A stretch of 33,807 nt of DNA from Oscillospiraceae bacterium (GCA_017458825.1 JAFSZX010000003.1:1-33807), one strand, 5' to 3'; positions 1 to 7,302 are shown, numbered from the stretch's first letter. Numbers and translations: made by a program. Notes: generated by a model not told the origin, from the letters alone.

Positions 1-15
1 TAGGTAGCGCCAACA
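1..15 (+). rRNA. rrf: 5S rRNA, 3' end only (copy 1)
   Basis: The window opens on the last ~15 nt of a 5S rRNA gene (TAGGTAGCGCCAACA). The same 15 nt end the longer 5S-like copy at 50-170, where the preceding conserved 3' half of 5S is visible. An intrinsic terminator follows at once. The rest of this copy, and presumably the 16S and 23S genes, lie upstream of the window. Recognition is by memory of clostridial 5S 3' ends, not by a covariance search. Confidence 0.7.
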
Positions 16-16
16 T

Positions 17-49
17 AAAAGACCGCAGTCGAAAGACTGCGGTCTTTTT
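17..49 (+). terminator. Intrinsic terminator after 5S copy 1
   Basis: A stem of about 12 bp (arms AAGACCGCAGTC and its complement) closes a GAAA tetraloop at 31-34 and is followed by a T-run. It is a strong Rho-independent terminator, as expected at the end of an rRNA operon. Confidence 0.9.
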
Positions 50-170
50 GCTATATGTGAAGGGGCGGGAAAGATCGGGATGGATTCCCATCCCGTGACA
101 GGTCAGTTAAGCTCGCTTCTGCTGACGATACTTGGTTGGAGACGACCCGGAAAAATAGGTAGCGCCAACA
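50..170 (+). rRNA. rrf: 5S rRNA, second copy, 5'-truncated
   Basis: The 3' two thirds read as 5S rRNA: CAGTTAAGCTC near 104-114, then GACGATACTTGGTTGGAGAC near 124-143 and CCCGGAAAAATAGGTAGCGCC near 147-167. Helix I of a complete gene would need a 5' strand complementary to AGCGCCAACA, i.e. TGTTGGCGCT. Here only GCT (50-52) remains, and it directly follows the T-run of the upstream terminator. The copy therefore seems to lack its first ~7 nt. The 5' domain also carries a strong hairpin (CGGGATGG 76-83 with CCATCCCG 88-95) and looks about 10 nt longer than a standard 5S. It may be a non-functional duplicate; its own terminator follows. Confidence 0.65.
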
Positions 171-173
171 TAA

Positions 174-204
174 GAGACCGCAGTCGAAAGACTGCGGTCT
201 TTTT
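174..204 (+). terminator. Intrinsic terminator after 5S copy 2
   Basis: This is the same hairpin as in the first copy: an 11-bp stem (175-185 with 190-200), a GAAA loop at 186-189 and a T-run. It ends the rRNA transcript before the convergent tRNA-Pro. Confidence 0.9.
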
Positions 205-277
205 GCTATGTAGGACAGATCAAAGCTTATTTCTGTTGGTAATGTCCGTGCGGCTTCGGAGTACATTTTTAATGTAA

Positions 278-311
278 GAAAAAGCGGCAGACGATCAAAT
301 GACCGTCTGCC
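278..311 (-). terminator. Terminator of minus-strand tRNA-Pro
   Basis: Arms 286-293 and 304-311 (GGCAGACG / CGTCTGCC) form an 8-bp stem, extended by 3 bp after a mismatch. Read on the minus strand the hairpin is followed by GCTTTTTCTT. It lies 7 bases beyond the tRNA 3' end. Confidence 0.85.
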
Positions 312-317
312 CTTTTC

Positions 318-394
318 TGGTCCGAGTGTCGAGATTCGAACTCGAGGCCTCTTGAACCCCATTCAAGCGCGATACCAAACTTCGCCACACCCGG
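318..394 (-). tRNA. tRNA-Pro (anticodon GGG)
   Basis: The minus strand folds as a 77-nt cloverleaf with encoded CCA (complement at 318-320). The acceptor arm CCGGGTG pairs with CACTCGG, and the T arm contains GTTCGAATC. The anticodon stem CTTGA/TCAAG encloses loop ATGGGGT, giving anticodon GGG (complement at 358-360) with G37, as expected for proline. It decodes CCC/CCU. It has its own promoter and terminator. Confidence 0.95.
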
Positions 395-428
395 ATATTC
401 AATCATTGCCGAACCATTCAGCTTGATT

Positions 429-457
429 ACTATAGCACACCTTTGCCGGATTTTCAA
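429..457 (-). promoter_or_regulatory. Sigma-A promoter of tRNA-Pro(GGG)
   Basis: On the minus strand TTGAAA (452-457) and TATAGT (429-434) are separated by 17 bp, about 35 bp ahead of the tRNA 5' end. Confidence 0.75.
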
Positions 458-499
458 CCCCTTATTTGAAAAAAATTCATCTTTCTTACGTTTCTTTAG

Positions 500-528
500 T
501 TGACAAAATCGCCGGAGCATGGTAGTAT
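500..528 (+). promoter_or_regulatory. Sigma-A promoter of the tRNA-Ser pair
   Basis: A perfect -35 TTGACA (500-505) is followed after 17 bp by TAGTAT (523-528). An overlapping TATAAA (526-531) would need a 20-bp spacer and is less likely. The tRNA-Ser 5' end lies 36 bp downstream. Confidence 0.75.
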
Positions 529-563
529 AAATATCGCGCTTGACGGCAGGGGCTTTTACATAC

Positions 564-651
564 GGAGAGATGGCTGAGTGGTCGAAAGCACCGGTCTTGA
601 AAACCGGCGATGTGAAAGCATCCGTGGGTTCGAATCCCACTCTCTCCGCCA
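564..651 (+). tRNA. tRNA-Ser (anticodon TGA)
   Basis: An 88-nt class II tRNA with encoded CCA (649-651). The acceptor GGAGAGA pairs with TCTCTCC and the T arm contains GTTCGAATC. The anticodon stem CCGGT/ACCGG encloses CTTGAAA, giving anticodon TGA at 598-600. The long variable arm between the anticodon and T arms is typical of serine. It decodes UCA and related codons and is probably cotranscribed with the next tRNA-Ser. Confidence 0.97.
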
Positions 652-667
652 ATGTATCATAAGATAC

Positions 668-761
668 GCAGAAGTACCCAAGTGGCCGAAGGGGCTCCCC
701 TGCTAAGGGAGTAGGGTGTGTAAAAAGCGCCGCGAGGGTTCAAATCCCTCCTTCTGCGCCA
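668..761 (+). tRNA. tRNA-Ser (anticodon GCT)
   Basis: A 94-nt class II tRNA with encoded CCA (759-761). The acceptor GCAGAAG pairs with CTTCTGC. The anticodon stem CTCCC/GGGAG encloses CTGCTAA, giving anticodon GCT at 702-704, which reads AGC/AGU. The long variable arm supports serine. It lies 16 nt after tRNA-Ser(TGA) and shares its transcript. Confidence 0.97.
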
Positions 762-797
762 AAAGGAAAGACACCCGCGAGGGTGTCTTTCCCTTTG
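762..797 (+). terminator. Terminator of the tRNA-Ser pair
   Basis: A 12-bp stem (765-776 with 781-792) closes a GCGA tetraloop. It starts directly after the CCA of tRNA-Ser(GCT). A short T-run follows. Confidence 0.85.
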
Positions 798-869
798 TAA
801 AAAGGGATTCAGTTTTTGTGAGATAGGAAGAAAACCCCTTTTTCCACGCCCGAAGAGTTTAACGTAAAC

Positions 870-913
870 GCCATAGAGTCACCTGCGGCAAGCCATAGAG
901 TCACCTGCGGCAA
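870..913 (+). repeat. Perfect 22-bp tandem duplication ahead of the alaS promoter
   Basis: Bases 870-891 are repeated exactly at 892-913 (each unit starts GCCATAGAG and ends GCGGCAA). The second copy ends 8 bp before the -35 box of alaS. No ORF of interest runs through it. It may be a neutral duplication or paired protein-binding sites. Confidence 0.9.
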
Positions 914-921
914 GGATCTGC

Positions 922-949
922 TTGACAAGCGGCAAAAGTGTGGTACAAT
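922..949 (+). promoter_or_regulatory. Sigma-A promoter of the alaS operon
   Basis: TTGACA (922-927) and TACAAT (944-949) are separated by 16 bp. Transcription would start near 956, just before stem I of the T-box leader. Confidence 0.85.
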
Positions 950-957
950 AGCGTTAT

Positions 958-1190
958 CAAAACAGCATTGACGGAGACGAGATGCGCAGAAGCATGCCAA
1001 AGCGAGGCAGGGAGGGTGTAAGCCTGTCGGCAAAGCGGCGCGTCAGCCACTCCCGAGCCGGCGGCGATGAGCCGCACGATCCATCCCCGTTACAGGATGA
1101 ACCGAGAGGGCGGCCAATGCCGCCAAGTAGGGTGGTACCGTGAAGTTGATCTTCGCCCCTATGTTGCGGGCGGAGGTCTTTTTATTTGCA
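958..1190 (+). promoter_or_regulatory. T-box leader (alanine) controlling alaS
   Basis: The conserved T-box AGGGTGGTACCG is at 1129-1140. Just upstream is a stem III-like hairpin (GGCGGC 1109-1114 with GCCGCC 1119-1124). A terminator follows, with an 11-bp stem (1148-1158 with 1168-1178) and a T-run at 1179-1183. Stem I would run from about 970 to 1090, with ACGG pairing CCGT at its base; its 3' arm holds adjacent GCC and GCA triplets (1071-1076), both alanine codons and the likely specifier region. In this family uncharged tRNA pairs with the specifier and T-box and favours the antiterminator. The exact specifier loop was not resolved. Confidence 0.93.
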
Positions 1191-1220
1191 TAAAAGTATT
1201 TTGTTAAAGGAGCGATTGCC

Positions 1221-3863
1221 ATGTCACATCCCTATCACGGATTGAACGAACTGCGTGAAATGTTCCTGCGCTTTTTTGAAAGCAAGGGGCATCTGCGTCT
1301 GCCCAGCTTTTCACTGGTGCCGCAAAACGACCGATCCATCCTGCTCATCAACGCCGGCATGACGCCTATGAAGCCGTGGTTTAAAGGGGAGGAGGAGCCT
1401 CCGCGCCGCAGGGTGTGTACCTGCCAGAAATGTATCCGCACGGGCGATATTGAAAACGTGGGCAAGACCGCGCGCCACGGCACATACTTTGAGATGCTGG
1501 GGAACTTCTCCTTTGGTGATTATTTCAAGCATGAAGCGATCGCCTGGTCCTGGGAATTCCTCACCAGTCCCGAATGGGTCGGCCTTGAGCCGGATCGGCT
1601 CTATCCCAGCGTCTATCAGGACGATGATGAGGCATTTGCCATTTGGCGCGACGAGGTGGGCATTGCTCCGGAGCGTATTTTCCGCTTTGGCAAGGAGGAC
1701 AACTTCTGGGAGCACGGCTCCGGTCCCTGCGGTCCCTGCTCGGAGATCTACTACGATCGGGGCGCGGAGTTCGGGTGCGGTAAGCCGGACTGCACCGTGG
1801 GCTGTGACTGCGATCGGTATATCGAAGTGTGGAACAACGTGTTCTCCCAGTTCGACAACGACGGACACGGCAACTATACGGAGCTTAAACAAAAGAATAT
1901 CGATACCGGCATGGGTCTGGAGCGTCTCGCCTGTGTGTGTCAGAACGTGGCAAGCCTTTTTGATACCGACACGGTGATGAACATTACCAACCGCGTCAGC
2001 GCCCTTACCGGCGCCCACTACGGCGAAAGCCATCAGCGCGACGTGAGCCTGCGGGTGATCATCGATCATATCCGCAGCGCTACCTTCATGATCTGCGACG
2101 GGATCCTGCCCTCCAATGAGGGGCGCGGTTACGTCCTGCGCCGTCTTTTGCGCCGCGCTGCCCGACACGGGAAGCTGCTGGGCGTAAATGAGCCGTTCCT
2201 CTATGAGGTGGTGGATACGGTGGTCCATGAGAACGAGTGCCAGTATCCCGACTTGCGTGAAAAGCAGGGCTATATTACCAAAGTGATCCGCACCGAGGAG
2301 GAGAATTTTGCCCGTACCATCGACGGCGGTATGCGTATCTTCGGTGAAATGCTCGCCGAGCATAAGGCAAAAGGGGAGACCACCTTCTCCGGCGCCGACG
2401 CGTTCAAGCTGTACGACACTTTCGGATTCCCCATCGACTTGACCATAGAGATGGCGTCGGACGAAGGGTTACAGGTGGACGAGGAAGCGTTCCGCGGTTT
2501 GATGAAAGAGCAGAAGGAACGCGCCCGCGAAGCGCGCAAGGCGTTGGGCGACCTGGGCTGGGCAGGCGTTGATCTGGGGAAGGAGATCCCCGCCACGGCG
2601 TTCGTGGGCTATGAGCAGGAGAGCGCCGACGGTGTAGTGCTGGCAATCGTGGCGGAGGAGGAGCTGCGCCAGGAGATCGCCGCCGGTACGGACGCTATCG
2701 TGGTGCTGGATAAGACGCCGCTATATGCTGAAATGGGCGGTCAGACGGCGGATCACGGCGAGATCGTCACAGCGAACGGGCATTTTGCGGTAACTGACGT
2801 GCAGAAGAATAAGGGTGGAAAATTCCTCCATTACGGACACATGGTCAGCGGCGCTATGGCGGTGGGAGATACCTGCACCGCCTCGGTAGACAGCCGGCGC
2901 CGCACCGCCATTCGCCGCGCCCACAGCGCCACGCATCTTTTGGATGCGGCGCTCAAAAAGGTGCTGGGCGACCACGTGCATCAGGCAGGCTCCCTGGTGG
3001 AGCCGGATCGGTTGCGCTTTGACTTTACACACTTTGAATCCGTTACGCCGGAAGAGCTTCACAAGATCGAACGCATGGTCAATGAAGAGATCCTGCGCGG
3101 TTTGCCGGTTGTCACCGAGGTACTGCCCATTGAGGAGGCCAAACGCAAGGGCGCAGTGGCGATGTTCGGCGAGAAGTACGGCGAAACGGTACGCGTGGTG
3201 GAGATGGGCGATTTCTCTCTGGAGTTTTGCGGCGGCACCCATCTGGACAACACCGCCAAAGCCGGCTATTTCCATATCCGCAGTGAAAGCAGTGTGGCCT
3301 CCGGCGTTCGCCGCATCGAGGCGACCACCGGCGAGCTGACTATGGAGAGCATGGAACACGCCGCCGACACGCTGGCAAGCGCCGCGCAATTCTTTAAAAC
3401 CAATCCCGATGAGCTGTTGAGCCGTATCGAACAGCAGGCGTCGGAGGTGAAAGAACTGCGCCGCACGCTGGAAAAACTGCAAAGCGAAGCGTCGCTGAGC
3501 GAGGCGCGTCAGATCCTGCTGGGCGCCAAAGAGATCGGGGGCGTGAAGGTCATCACCGCCCGACGGGACGGATTGGACGCAGGCGCTCTGCGCCGCATGG
3601 GCGATTTCCTGCGGGACAAAGAGCCGTCCGCGGCGGCGGTTTTGGCATCAGTCAACGGAGAAAAGGTGACGTTTTTAGCGATCTGCGGCGCGGACGCTGT
3701 TGCCAAAGGCGTGAAGGCGGGCGATCTGGTCCGCGCGGTCAGCGCCGTATGCCAGGGCAAGGGCGGCGGTAAGCCAGACAGCGCCATGGGCGGCGGTACG
3801 GACGTTGGGAAGACGGACGAGGCGCTGGCGCTGGTGGAGAGCTTTATTTCAGAAAGGGTGTGA
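1221..3863 (+). CDS. alaS: Alanine--tRNA ligase
   Basis: This enzyme charges tRNA-Ala with alanine in the cytoplasm. The 880 residues match the usual ~875. The N-terminal class II catalytic core begins with a stretch like LREMFLRFFESKGH and continues through NAGMTPMKPWF. A Cys-rich stretch lies near residues 185-200. The editing domain has the metal-binding HSATH near 567-571 and CGGTH near 669-673, which remove mischarged serine. The C-Ala domain ends with a glycine-rich GGGKPDSAMGGG segment. The start ATG has AAAGGAG about 10 nt upstream. The gene is first in an operon under a T-box leader, so expression should rise when charged tRNA-Ala is scarce. Its stop lies 4 nt before the next ATG. 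Confidence 0.98.
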   Translation: MSHPYHGLNELREMFLRFFESKGHLRLPSFSLVPQNDRSILLINAGMTPMKPWFKGEEEPPRRRVCTCQKCIRTGDIENVGKTARHGTYFEMLGNFSFGDYFKHEAIAWSWEFLTSPEWVGLEPDRLYPSVYQDDDEAFAIWRDEVGIAPERIFRFGKEDNFWEHGSGPCGPCSEIYYDRGAEFGCGKPDCTVGCDCDRYIEVWNNVFSQFDNDGHGNYTELKQKNIDTGMGLERLACVCQNVASLFDTDTVMNITNRVSALTGAHYGESHQRDVSLRVIIDHIRSATFMICDGILPSNEGRGYVLRRLLRRAARHGKLLGVNEPFLYEVVDTVVHENECQYPDLREKQGYITKVIRTEEENFARTIDGGMRIFGEMLAEHKAKGETTFSGADAFKLYDTFGFPIDLTIEMASDEGLQVDEEAFRGLMKEQKERAREARKALGDLGWAGVDLGKEIPATAFVGYEQESADGVVLAIVAEEELRQEIAAGTDAIVVLDKTPLYAEMGGQTADHGEIVTANGHFAVTDVQKNKGGKFLHYGHMVSGAMAVGDTCTASVDSRRRTAIRRAHSATHLLDAALKKVLGDHVHQAGSLVEPDRLRFDFTHFESVTPEELHKIERMVNEEILRGLPVVTEVLPIEEAKRKGAVAMFGEKYGETVRVVEMGDFSLEFCGGTHLDNTAKAGYFHIRSESSVASGVRRIEATTGELTMESMEHAADTLASAAQFFKTNPDELLSRIEQQASEVKELRRTLEKLQSEASLSEARQILLGAKEIGGVKVITARRDGLDAGALRRMGDFLRDKEPSAAAVLASVNGEKVTFLAICGADAVAKGVKAGDLVRAVSAVCQGKGGGKPDSAMGGGTDVGKTDEALALVESFISERV

Positions 3864-3867
3864 CGGA

Positions 3868-4041
3868 ATGTTGCCCCGCGATCCGTATATCCTGCTGAGC
3901 TTCGTCAACACGAAACTGCGCGATGAATACGGCGATCTAAGCGCGCTTTGCCGGGCGCTGGACGTGAGCAGGGAAGCGCTGACCGATACGCTGGGACAGA
4001 TCGGTTATACCTACGACGAAACGTGTCATCAATTCCGCTGA
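3868..4041 (+). CDS. DUF4250 domain protein
   Basis: A 57-residue soluble protein beginning MLPRDPYILLSFVNTKLRD, which I recognise as the DUF4250 family of small clostridial proteins with no assigned function. In many Firmicutes alaS is followed by ireB (UPF0297), but this sequence does not resemble IreB. The ATG at 3868 was chosen because it follows the alaS stop by 4 nt and AGAAAGGG lies upstream; a longer frame would overlap alaS. The middle (LCRALDVSREALTDTLGQIG) reads like a small helix-turn-helix-type helical bundle, but DNA binding is only a guess. Cotranscription with alaS and the HIT gene is likely. Confidence 0.85.
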   Translation: MLPRDPYILLSFVNTKLRDEYGDLSALCRALDVSREALTDTLGQIGYTYDETCHQFR

Positions 4042-4060
4042 AGGAGAAAGGAGCGAGTAT

Positions 4061-4402
4061 ATGAAAAACGATTGCTTGTTTTGTGCTATTGCTGCCGGAG
4101 AGATCCCGTCCAACAAGATCTATGAGGACGATCAGTGCCTTGCGTTTTACGATATCGCGCCTCAGGCACCGGTCCATTTTCTGGTGATCCCCAAGGCGCA
4201 TATCGCCTCGGTCGCCGCCATCGACGGGGGCAACAGCGGCGTGGTGTCCCACCTGTTCGAGGTGATCGCCGCCACGGCAAAGAAGCTGGGGCTGGAGAGT
4301 TATCGCGTGGTGTCCAATATCGGTGAACAGGCGGGGCAAAGCGTGCTTCACCTGCATTTCCACGTGCTGTCCGGCCGCGATATGACGTGGCCGCCGGGCT
4401 GA
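4061..4402 (+). CDS. HIT family hydrolase (HINT-like)
   Basis: A 113-residue histidine-triad protein, the typical size for bacterial HINT-type nucleoside phosphoramidate hydrolases. The N-terminal CLFC (residues 5-8) is a zinc-site half seen in many HIT proteins. The PKAH turn is near residue 45. The C-terminal active-site triad HLHFHVL lies near residues 97-103. Its physiological substrate cannot be read from sequence; hydrolysis of aminoacyl-AMP-like phosphoramidates is known for the family. That would fit its place as last gene of the alaS operon, 19 nt after DUF4250. The start is preceded by AAGGAGAAAGGAG. A terminator follows. Confidence 0.95.
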   Translation: MKNDCLFCAIAAGEIPSNKIYEDDQCLAFYDIAPQAPVHFLVIPKAHIASVAAIDGGNSGVVSHLFEVIAATAKKLGLESYRVVSNIGEQAGQSVLHLHFHVLSGRDMTWPPG

Positions 4403-4416
4403 TCACGGTAGATAAA

Positions 4417-4457
4417 GAAAAAGCCGATTGACAGGAATGACCTGCCAATCGGCTTTT
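4417..4457. terminator. Bidirectional terminator between HIT and RluA genes
   Basis: GCCGATTG (4423-4430) pairs with CAATCGGC (4446-4453), and the stem continues after one mismatch with CAGG/CCTG. It has A-rich 5' and T-rich 3' flanks, so it can serve the convergent genes on both sides. Confidence 0.88.
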
Positions 4458-4458
4458 T

Positions 4459-5106
4459 TCACAATGATAGACGCGCCAGTATGTCGGCATAATCCGCCCA
4501 CGCGCCCATAGGCGGCGGCGTGAGACGGAAGTCGAGAGGCGCTCCGGTCTGGGGATGGGCAAAGGATAAACGGTGGGACCAAAGAGCGATGGGAAAAGGG
4601 GAAGACTCCTCCGTGCCGTAACGCCTATCGCCTGAAAGCATATAGCCGCGGCTGGCAAATTGCACGCGGATCTGGTGTGTCCTACCCGTTTGTAATTCTA
4701 TTCTGACAAGTGAAGTCCCTTTACACCTGCCCAGCACCTCATAGCGCAGGATCGCCTCCTGAACGCCTTTGCCGGAGGAGGACGCCACGTAGGTCAGGCG
4801 GCGGCTCTTATCCCGCCCCAGCAGATCGCGCCAGGTATCCTCTTGGGGCGGTGCGCCGTGTACCACCGCCAGATACGTTTTTTGGAACGAGCCCTCACGG
4901 ATCTGGCGGGAGAGGATCGACGCGGCTTCGCTGCTGCGGGCGAGTACCATCAATCCGGAGACCGGCGCGTCCAGCCGGTGCACGGTGCGAAAGCACCCGG
5001 TACCCAGTTCACGCCGCAACAGTGCCGGCATACCGTTGTCAGTGCTTAAAACACCCGACGGTTTTACCGCCACCACGATCCGCTCATCGCAATATACGAT
5101 CTCCAT
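4459..5106 (-). CDS. RluA family pseudouridine synthase (short form)
   Basis: It should isomerise specific uridines to pseudouridine in structured RNA, probably rRNA or tRNA. The 215 residues hold the catalytic motif HRLDAPVSG with the nucleophilic Asp at about residue 46, and further on GRTHQIRVQFA and the GDRRYG loop typical of RluA enzymes. There is no N-terminal S4 domain, unlike the second family member at 21420. The frame could extend upstream, but the ATG at 5106 has a clear GGAGGTG ahead of it and starts right at the catalytic fold (MEIVYCDERIVV). It stands alone between a shared terminator and a divergent operon. The target nucleotide cannot be inferred. Confidence 0.92.
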   Translation of the reverse strand: MEIVYCDERIVVAVKPSGVLSTDNGMPALLRRELGTGCFRTVHRLDAPVSGLMVLARSSEAASILSRQIREGSFQKTYLAVVHGAPPQEDTWRDLLGRDKSRRLTYVASSSGKGVQEAILRYEVLGRCKGTSLVRIELQTGRTHQIRVQFASRGYMLSGDRRYGTEESSPFPIALWSHRLSFAHPQTGAPLDFRLTPPPMGAWADYADILARLSL

Positions 5107-5124
5107 AGCCACACCTCCGCTGTC

Positions 5125-5153
5125 ATTATGCCATAGCCCCGCGGGAAATACAA
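5125..5153 (-). promoter_or_regulatory. Promoter of the short RluA gene
   Basis: On the minus strand TTGTAT (5148-5153) and CATAAT (5125-5130) are separated by 17 bp, about 19 bp ahead of the chosen start codon. Confidence 0.6.
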
Positions 5154-5213
5154 GATTTGGTGCCGCCGGACGCAAAGAAAAACAAAATCCTGCGAAAAAA
5201 ATGATTTACCCCC

Positions 5214-5242
5214 TATGCAAATGAAGAAAAATAAGGTAAAAT
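5214..5242 (+). promoter_or_regulatory. Possible promoter of the pyrH-polC operon
   Basis: A plausible -10 TAAAAT (5237-5242) lies 28 bp before the pyrH ATG. The corresponding -35 (TATGCA, 5214-5219, spacer 17) is weak. The region is A-rich, and no better candidate lies between the divergent genes. Confidence 0.4.
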
Positions 5243-5269
5243 ACAAGGGAATACTGTTAGGAGGTTATC

Positions 5270-5986
5270 ATGGGCGGAATACGATATAAGCGCGTACTGC
5301 TGAAGATCAGCGGCGAAGCGCTGGCAGGTGAGAAGCATTTCGGTCTGGACTTCAATATGATGAGCCGGGTGGCGGACGTGATACGTGAGTGCGTCGCCAT
5401 GGGCGTGGAAATGGGGATCGTGATCGGCGGCGGCAATTTCTGGCGCGGCGTGAAAAACGGCGAGGGCTATATCGAACGTACCCGTGCCGATCATATGGGT
5501 ATGCTGGCTACGGCGATGAACTGCATGGCGCTGGCGGACGTGCTGGAGCAGAAAAACGTGCCGGTGCGGATCCAGACGGCGCTGGAGATCAAGGAAGTGG
5601 CGGAGCCGTATATCCGCGCCCGCGCCGTGCGGCATCTGGAAAAAGGGCGCGTGGTCATCTTCGGATGCGGCACGGGCAGTCCCTACTTTTCCACCGATAC
5701 GGCGGCGGTGCTTCGCGCGGCGGAGATCAACGCCGACGTGATCCTGCTGGCTAAAAATATCGACGGCGTTTATGACAGCGACCCCGCCAAGAACGCCTCC
5801 GCCGTCAAGTTCGATTCCATCACCTATGAGGACGTGCTGGCGCGCCATCTGGCGGTGATGGATTCTACCGCCACCAGCTTGTCGATGGATAACCACATTC
5901 CCGTATTGGTATTTGCCCTGAAGGATCCGCGCAATATCATCCGCGCCGTGCAAGGCGAGAAGATCGGCACCATTGTCAAAGAATAA
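5270..5986 (+). CDS. pyrH: Uridylate kinase (UMP kinase)
   Basis: This enzyme phosphorylates UMP to UDP with ATP, the step feeding pyrimidine nucleotides into RNA, DNA and cell-wall precursors. The 238 residues match the bacterial hexameric amino-acid-kinase-fold enzyme. It begins [14 protein letters not shown] and has the GGGNFWRG loop near residues 53-60. [10 protein letters not shown] follows near 76-85, with [13 protein letters not shown] near 133-145 and [10 protein letters not shown] near 200. The start has AGGAGG 6-7 nt upstream. It is first in the pyrH-frr-uppS-cdsA-dxr-rseP-ispG-polC operon, a conserved order in Firmicutes. Family members are usually activated by GTP and inhibited by UTP. 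Confidence 0.98.
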   Translation: MGGIRYKRVLLKISGEALAGEKHFGLDFNMMSRVADVIRECVAMGVEMGIVIGGGNFWRGVKNGEGYIERTRADHMGMLATAMNCMALADVLEQKNVPVRIQTALEIKEVAEPYIRARAVRHLEKGRVVIFGCGTGSPYFSTDTAAVLRAAEINADVILLAKNIDGVYDSDPAKNASAVKFDSITYEDVLARHLAVMDSTATSLSMDNHIPVLVFALKDPRNIIRAVQGEKIGTIVKE

Positions 5987-6016
5987 AAAACTGCAAGCAG
6001 GAAGGAGATATACGCC

Positions 6017-6574
6017 ATGTTGAAAGACGAATACAAAGCCTATGAGGAAAAGATGAAGAAGAGCATCGAATCCGTACTCCACGACTTTGACGCCGTGCGC
6101 GCCGGCCGCGCCAACGCCGCGGTGCTCAACCGCATCAGCGTGGATTATTACGGCACGCCCACGCCCATTCAGCAGATCGGCTCGGTGGCGTCCCCCGATC
6201 CCCGCATGCTGGTTATCACACCGTGGGACGGGTCAATGCTCCGCGCCATTGAGAAGGCGATCCTCGAATCCGATCTGGGGATCAATCCGCAAAATGACGG
6301 CAAGTGCATCCGTCTGGCATTCCCCCAGCTTACGGAGGAGCGCCGCCGGGAGCTGGTCAAGCAGATCCACAAATACGCTGAAAACGGCAAGGTAGCGATC
6401 CGCAATATCCGCCGCGACGCTATGGACGCGTTCAAAAAACAGCAGAAGAATTCCGAGATCACCGAAGACGAGCTGAAGCTGGCGGAAAAAGACCTGCAAA
6501 AGCTGACGGACGATCATTGCAAAGAGATCGAAAAGTTGCTGGATGGCAAAGAAAAGGAATTGATGTCGGTTTGA
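6017..6574 (+). CDS. frr: Ribosome-recycling factor
   Basis: Together with EF-G, RRF splits post-termination ribosomes. The 185 residues are exactly the canonical length. The protein starts with the three-helix-bundle segment and carries VRAGRANAAVLNRISVDYYG near residues 27-46. PIQQIGSVASPDPRMLVI follows in the beta domain, then the helical C-terminal half with VAIRNIRRDA. The start is preceded by AAGGAGATATA. It lies 30 nt after pyrH, and its TGA overlaps the ATG of uppS (TGATG). Confidence 0.98.
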   Translation: MLKDEYKAYEEKMKKSIESVLHDFDAVRAGRANAAVLNRISVDYYGTPTPIQQIGSVASPDPRMLVITPWDGSMLRAIEKAILESDLGINPQNDGKCIRLAFPQLTEERRRELVKQIHKYAENGKVAIRNIRRDAMDAFKKQQKNSEITEDELKLAEKDLQKLTDDHCKEIEKLLDGKEKELMSV

Positions 6575-7302
6575 TGCGTCATTGGAAGAAAAAAGCCGAC
6601 CCGGCGGGGCAGGTGGACAGGAGCCGCCTTCCCCGCCACGTCGCTATTATTATGGACGGCAACGGCCGCTGGGCGCGTCGCCGCGGCTTGCCGCGCACAG
6701 CGGGGCATAAGGCGGGGGCGGAGGTGTTCCGCCGGATCGCCACCTATTGCAAGGATCTGGGGATCGAATATCTGACGGTCTACGCCTTTTCCACAGAGAA
6801 CTGGAAGCGTCCGCCGGAGGAGGTGGACGCGATCATGGGTCTTTTGCGCCAGTACATGCTGGAGGCGATCGACTCCATGGAGCGTGATCAGATCCGCCTG
6901 CGCTTTTTGGGAGACATGAGCGCCCTTTCCCCGGAATTGCAGGCGCTTATGGAGCGCACGAACGACATCTCCGCCCGTATTGAAGGGTTTCAGGCAAACG
7001 TATGCCTCAATTACGGCGGCAGGGACGAGATCTTGCAGGCGGCGCGGCGCTGTGCCGCGTCCGGCGAAGCGTGGACGGAGGAGAACTTCGGCAACTACCT
7101 CTACTCGGCGGGACTGTCCGATCCCGATCTTTTGATCCGACCCGGCGGCGAACAGCGAATCAGCAACTTTCTTCTTTGGCAGTGCGCTTACAGCGAGTTC
7201 TATTTCTGCGATACGCTCTGGCCGGATTTTACCGAGCGCACGTTGGATGAGGCGATCCTTGCCTATCAAAAGCGCGACCGCCGTTTTGGCGGTGTGAAGT
7301 GA
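6574..7302 (+). CDS. uppS: Isoprenyl transferase (undecaprenyl diphosphate synthase)
   Basis: A cis-prenyltransferase that extends farnesyl-PP with isopentenyl-PP to undecaprenyl-PP, the lipid carrier for peptidoglycan. The 242 residues show IIMDGNGRWA, with the catalytic Asp at about residue 28, then GLPRTAGHKAG and TVYAFSTENWKRP. LLIRPGGEQRISNFLLWQ with SEFYF and LWPDF follows near 187-217. An ATG at 6517 in the same frame would overlap frr by 58 nt; I prefer 6574, where ATG overlaps the frr stop and the protein begins at normal length. The ispA product at 31939 would supply its allylic substrate. Confidence 0.96.
   Translation: MRHWKKKADPAGQVDRSRLPRHVAIIMDGNGRWARRRGLPRTAGHKAGAEVFRRIATYCKDLGIEYLTVYAFSTENWKRPPEEVDAIMGLLRQYMLEAIDSMERDQIRLRFLGDMSALSPELQALMERTNDISARIEGFQANVCLNYGGRDEILQAARRCAASGEAWTEENFGNYLYSAGLSDPDLLIRPGGEQRISNFLLWQCAYSEFYFCDTLWPDFTERTLDEAILAYQKRDRRFGGVK

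Larger units (their letters stand above)
1..209 (+). repeat. 155-bp tandem duplication of 5S 3' part plus terminator
   Basis: Bases 1-54 and 156-209 are identical except at 19/174 (A versus G). Both copies end in GCTAT after the terminator T-run (50-54 and 205-209) and then diverge. GCTAT is also what the inner 5' arm of this 5S should read. This fits a tandem duplication through a 5-bp microhomology between the 5S 5' arm and the sequence behind the terminator. Confidence 0.75.

Noticed and set aside
3868-4041. Identity as IreB (UPF0297), expected after alaS
   Set aside because: The sequence begins MLPRDPYILLSFVNTKLRD, which fits DUF4250 and not IreB.
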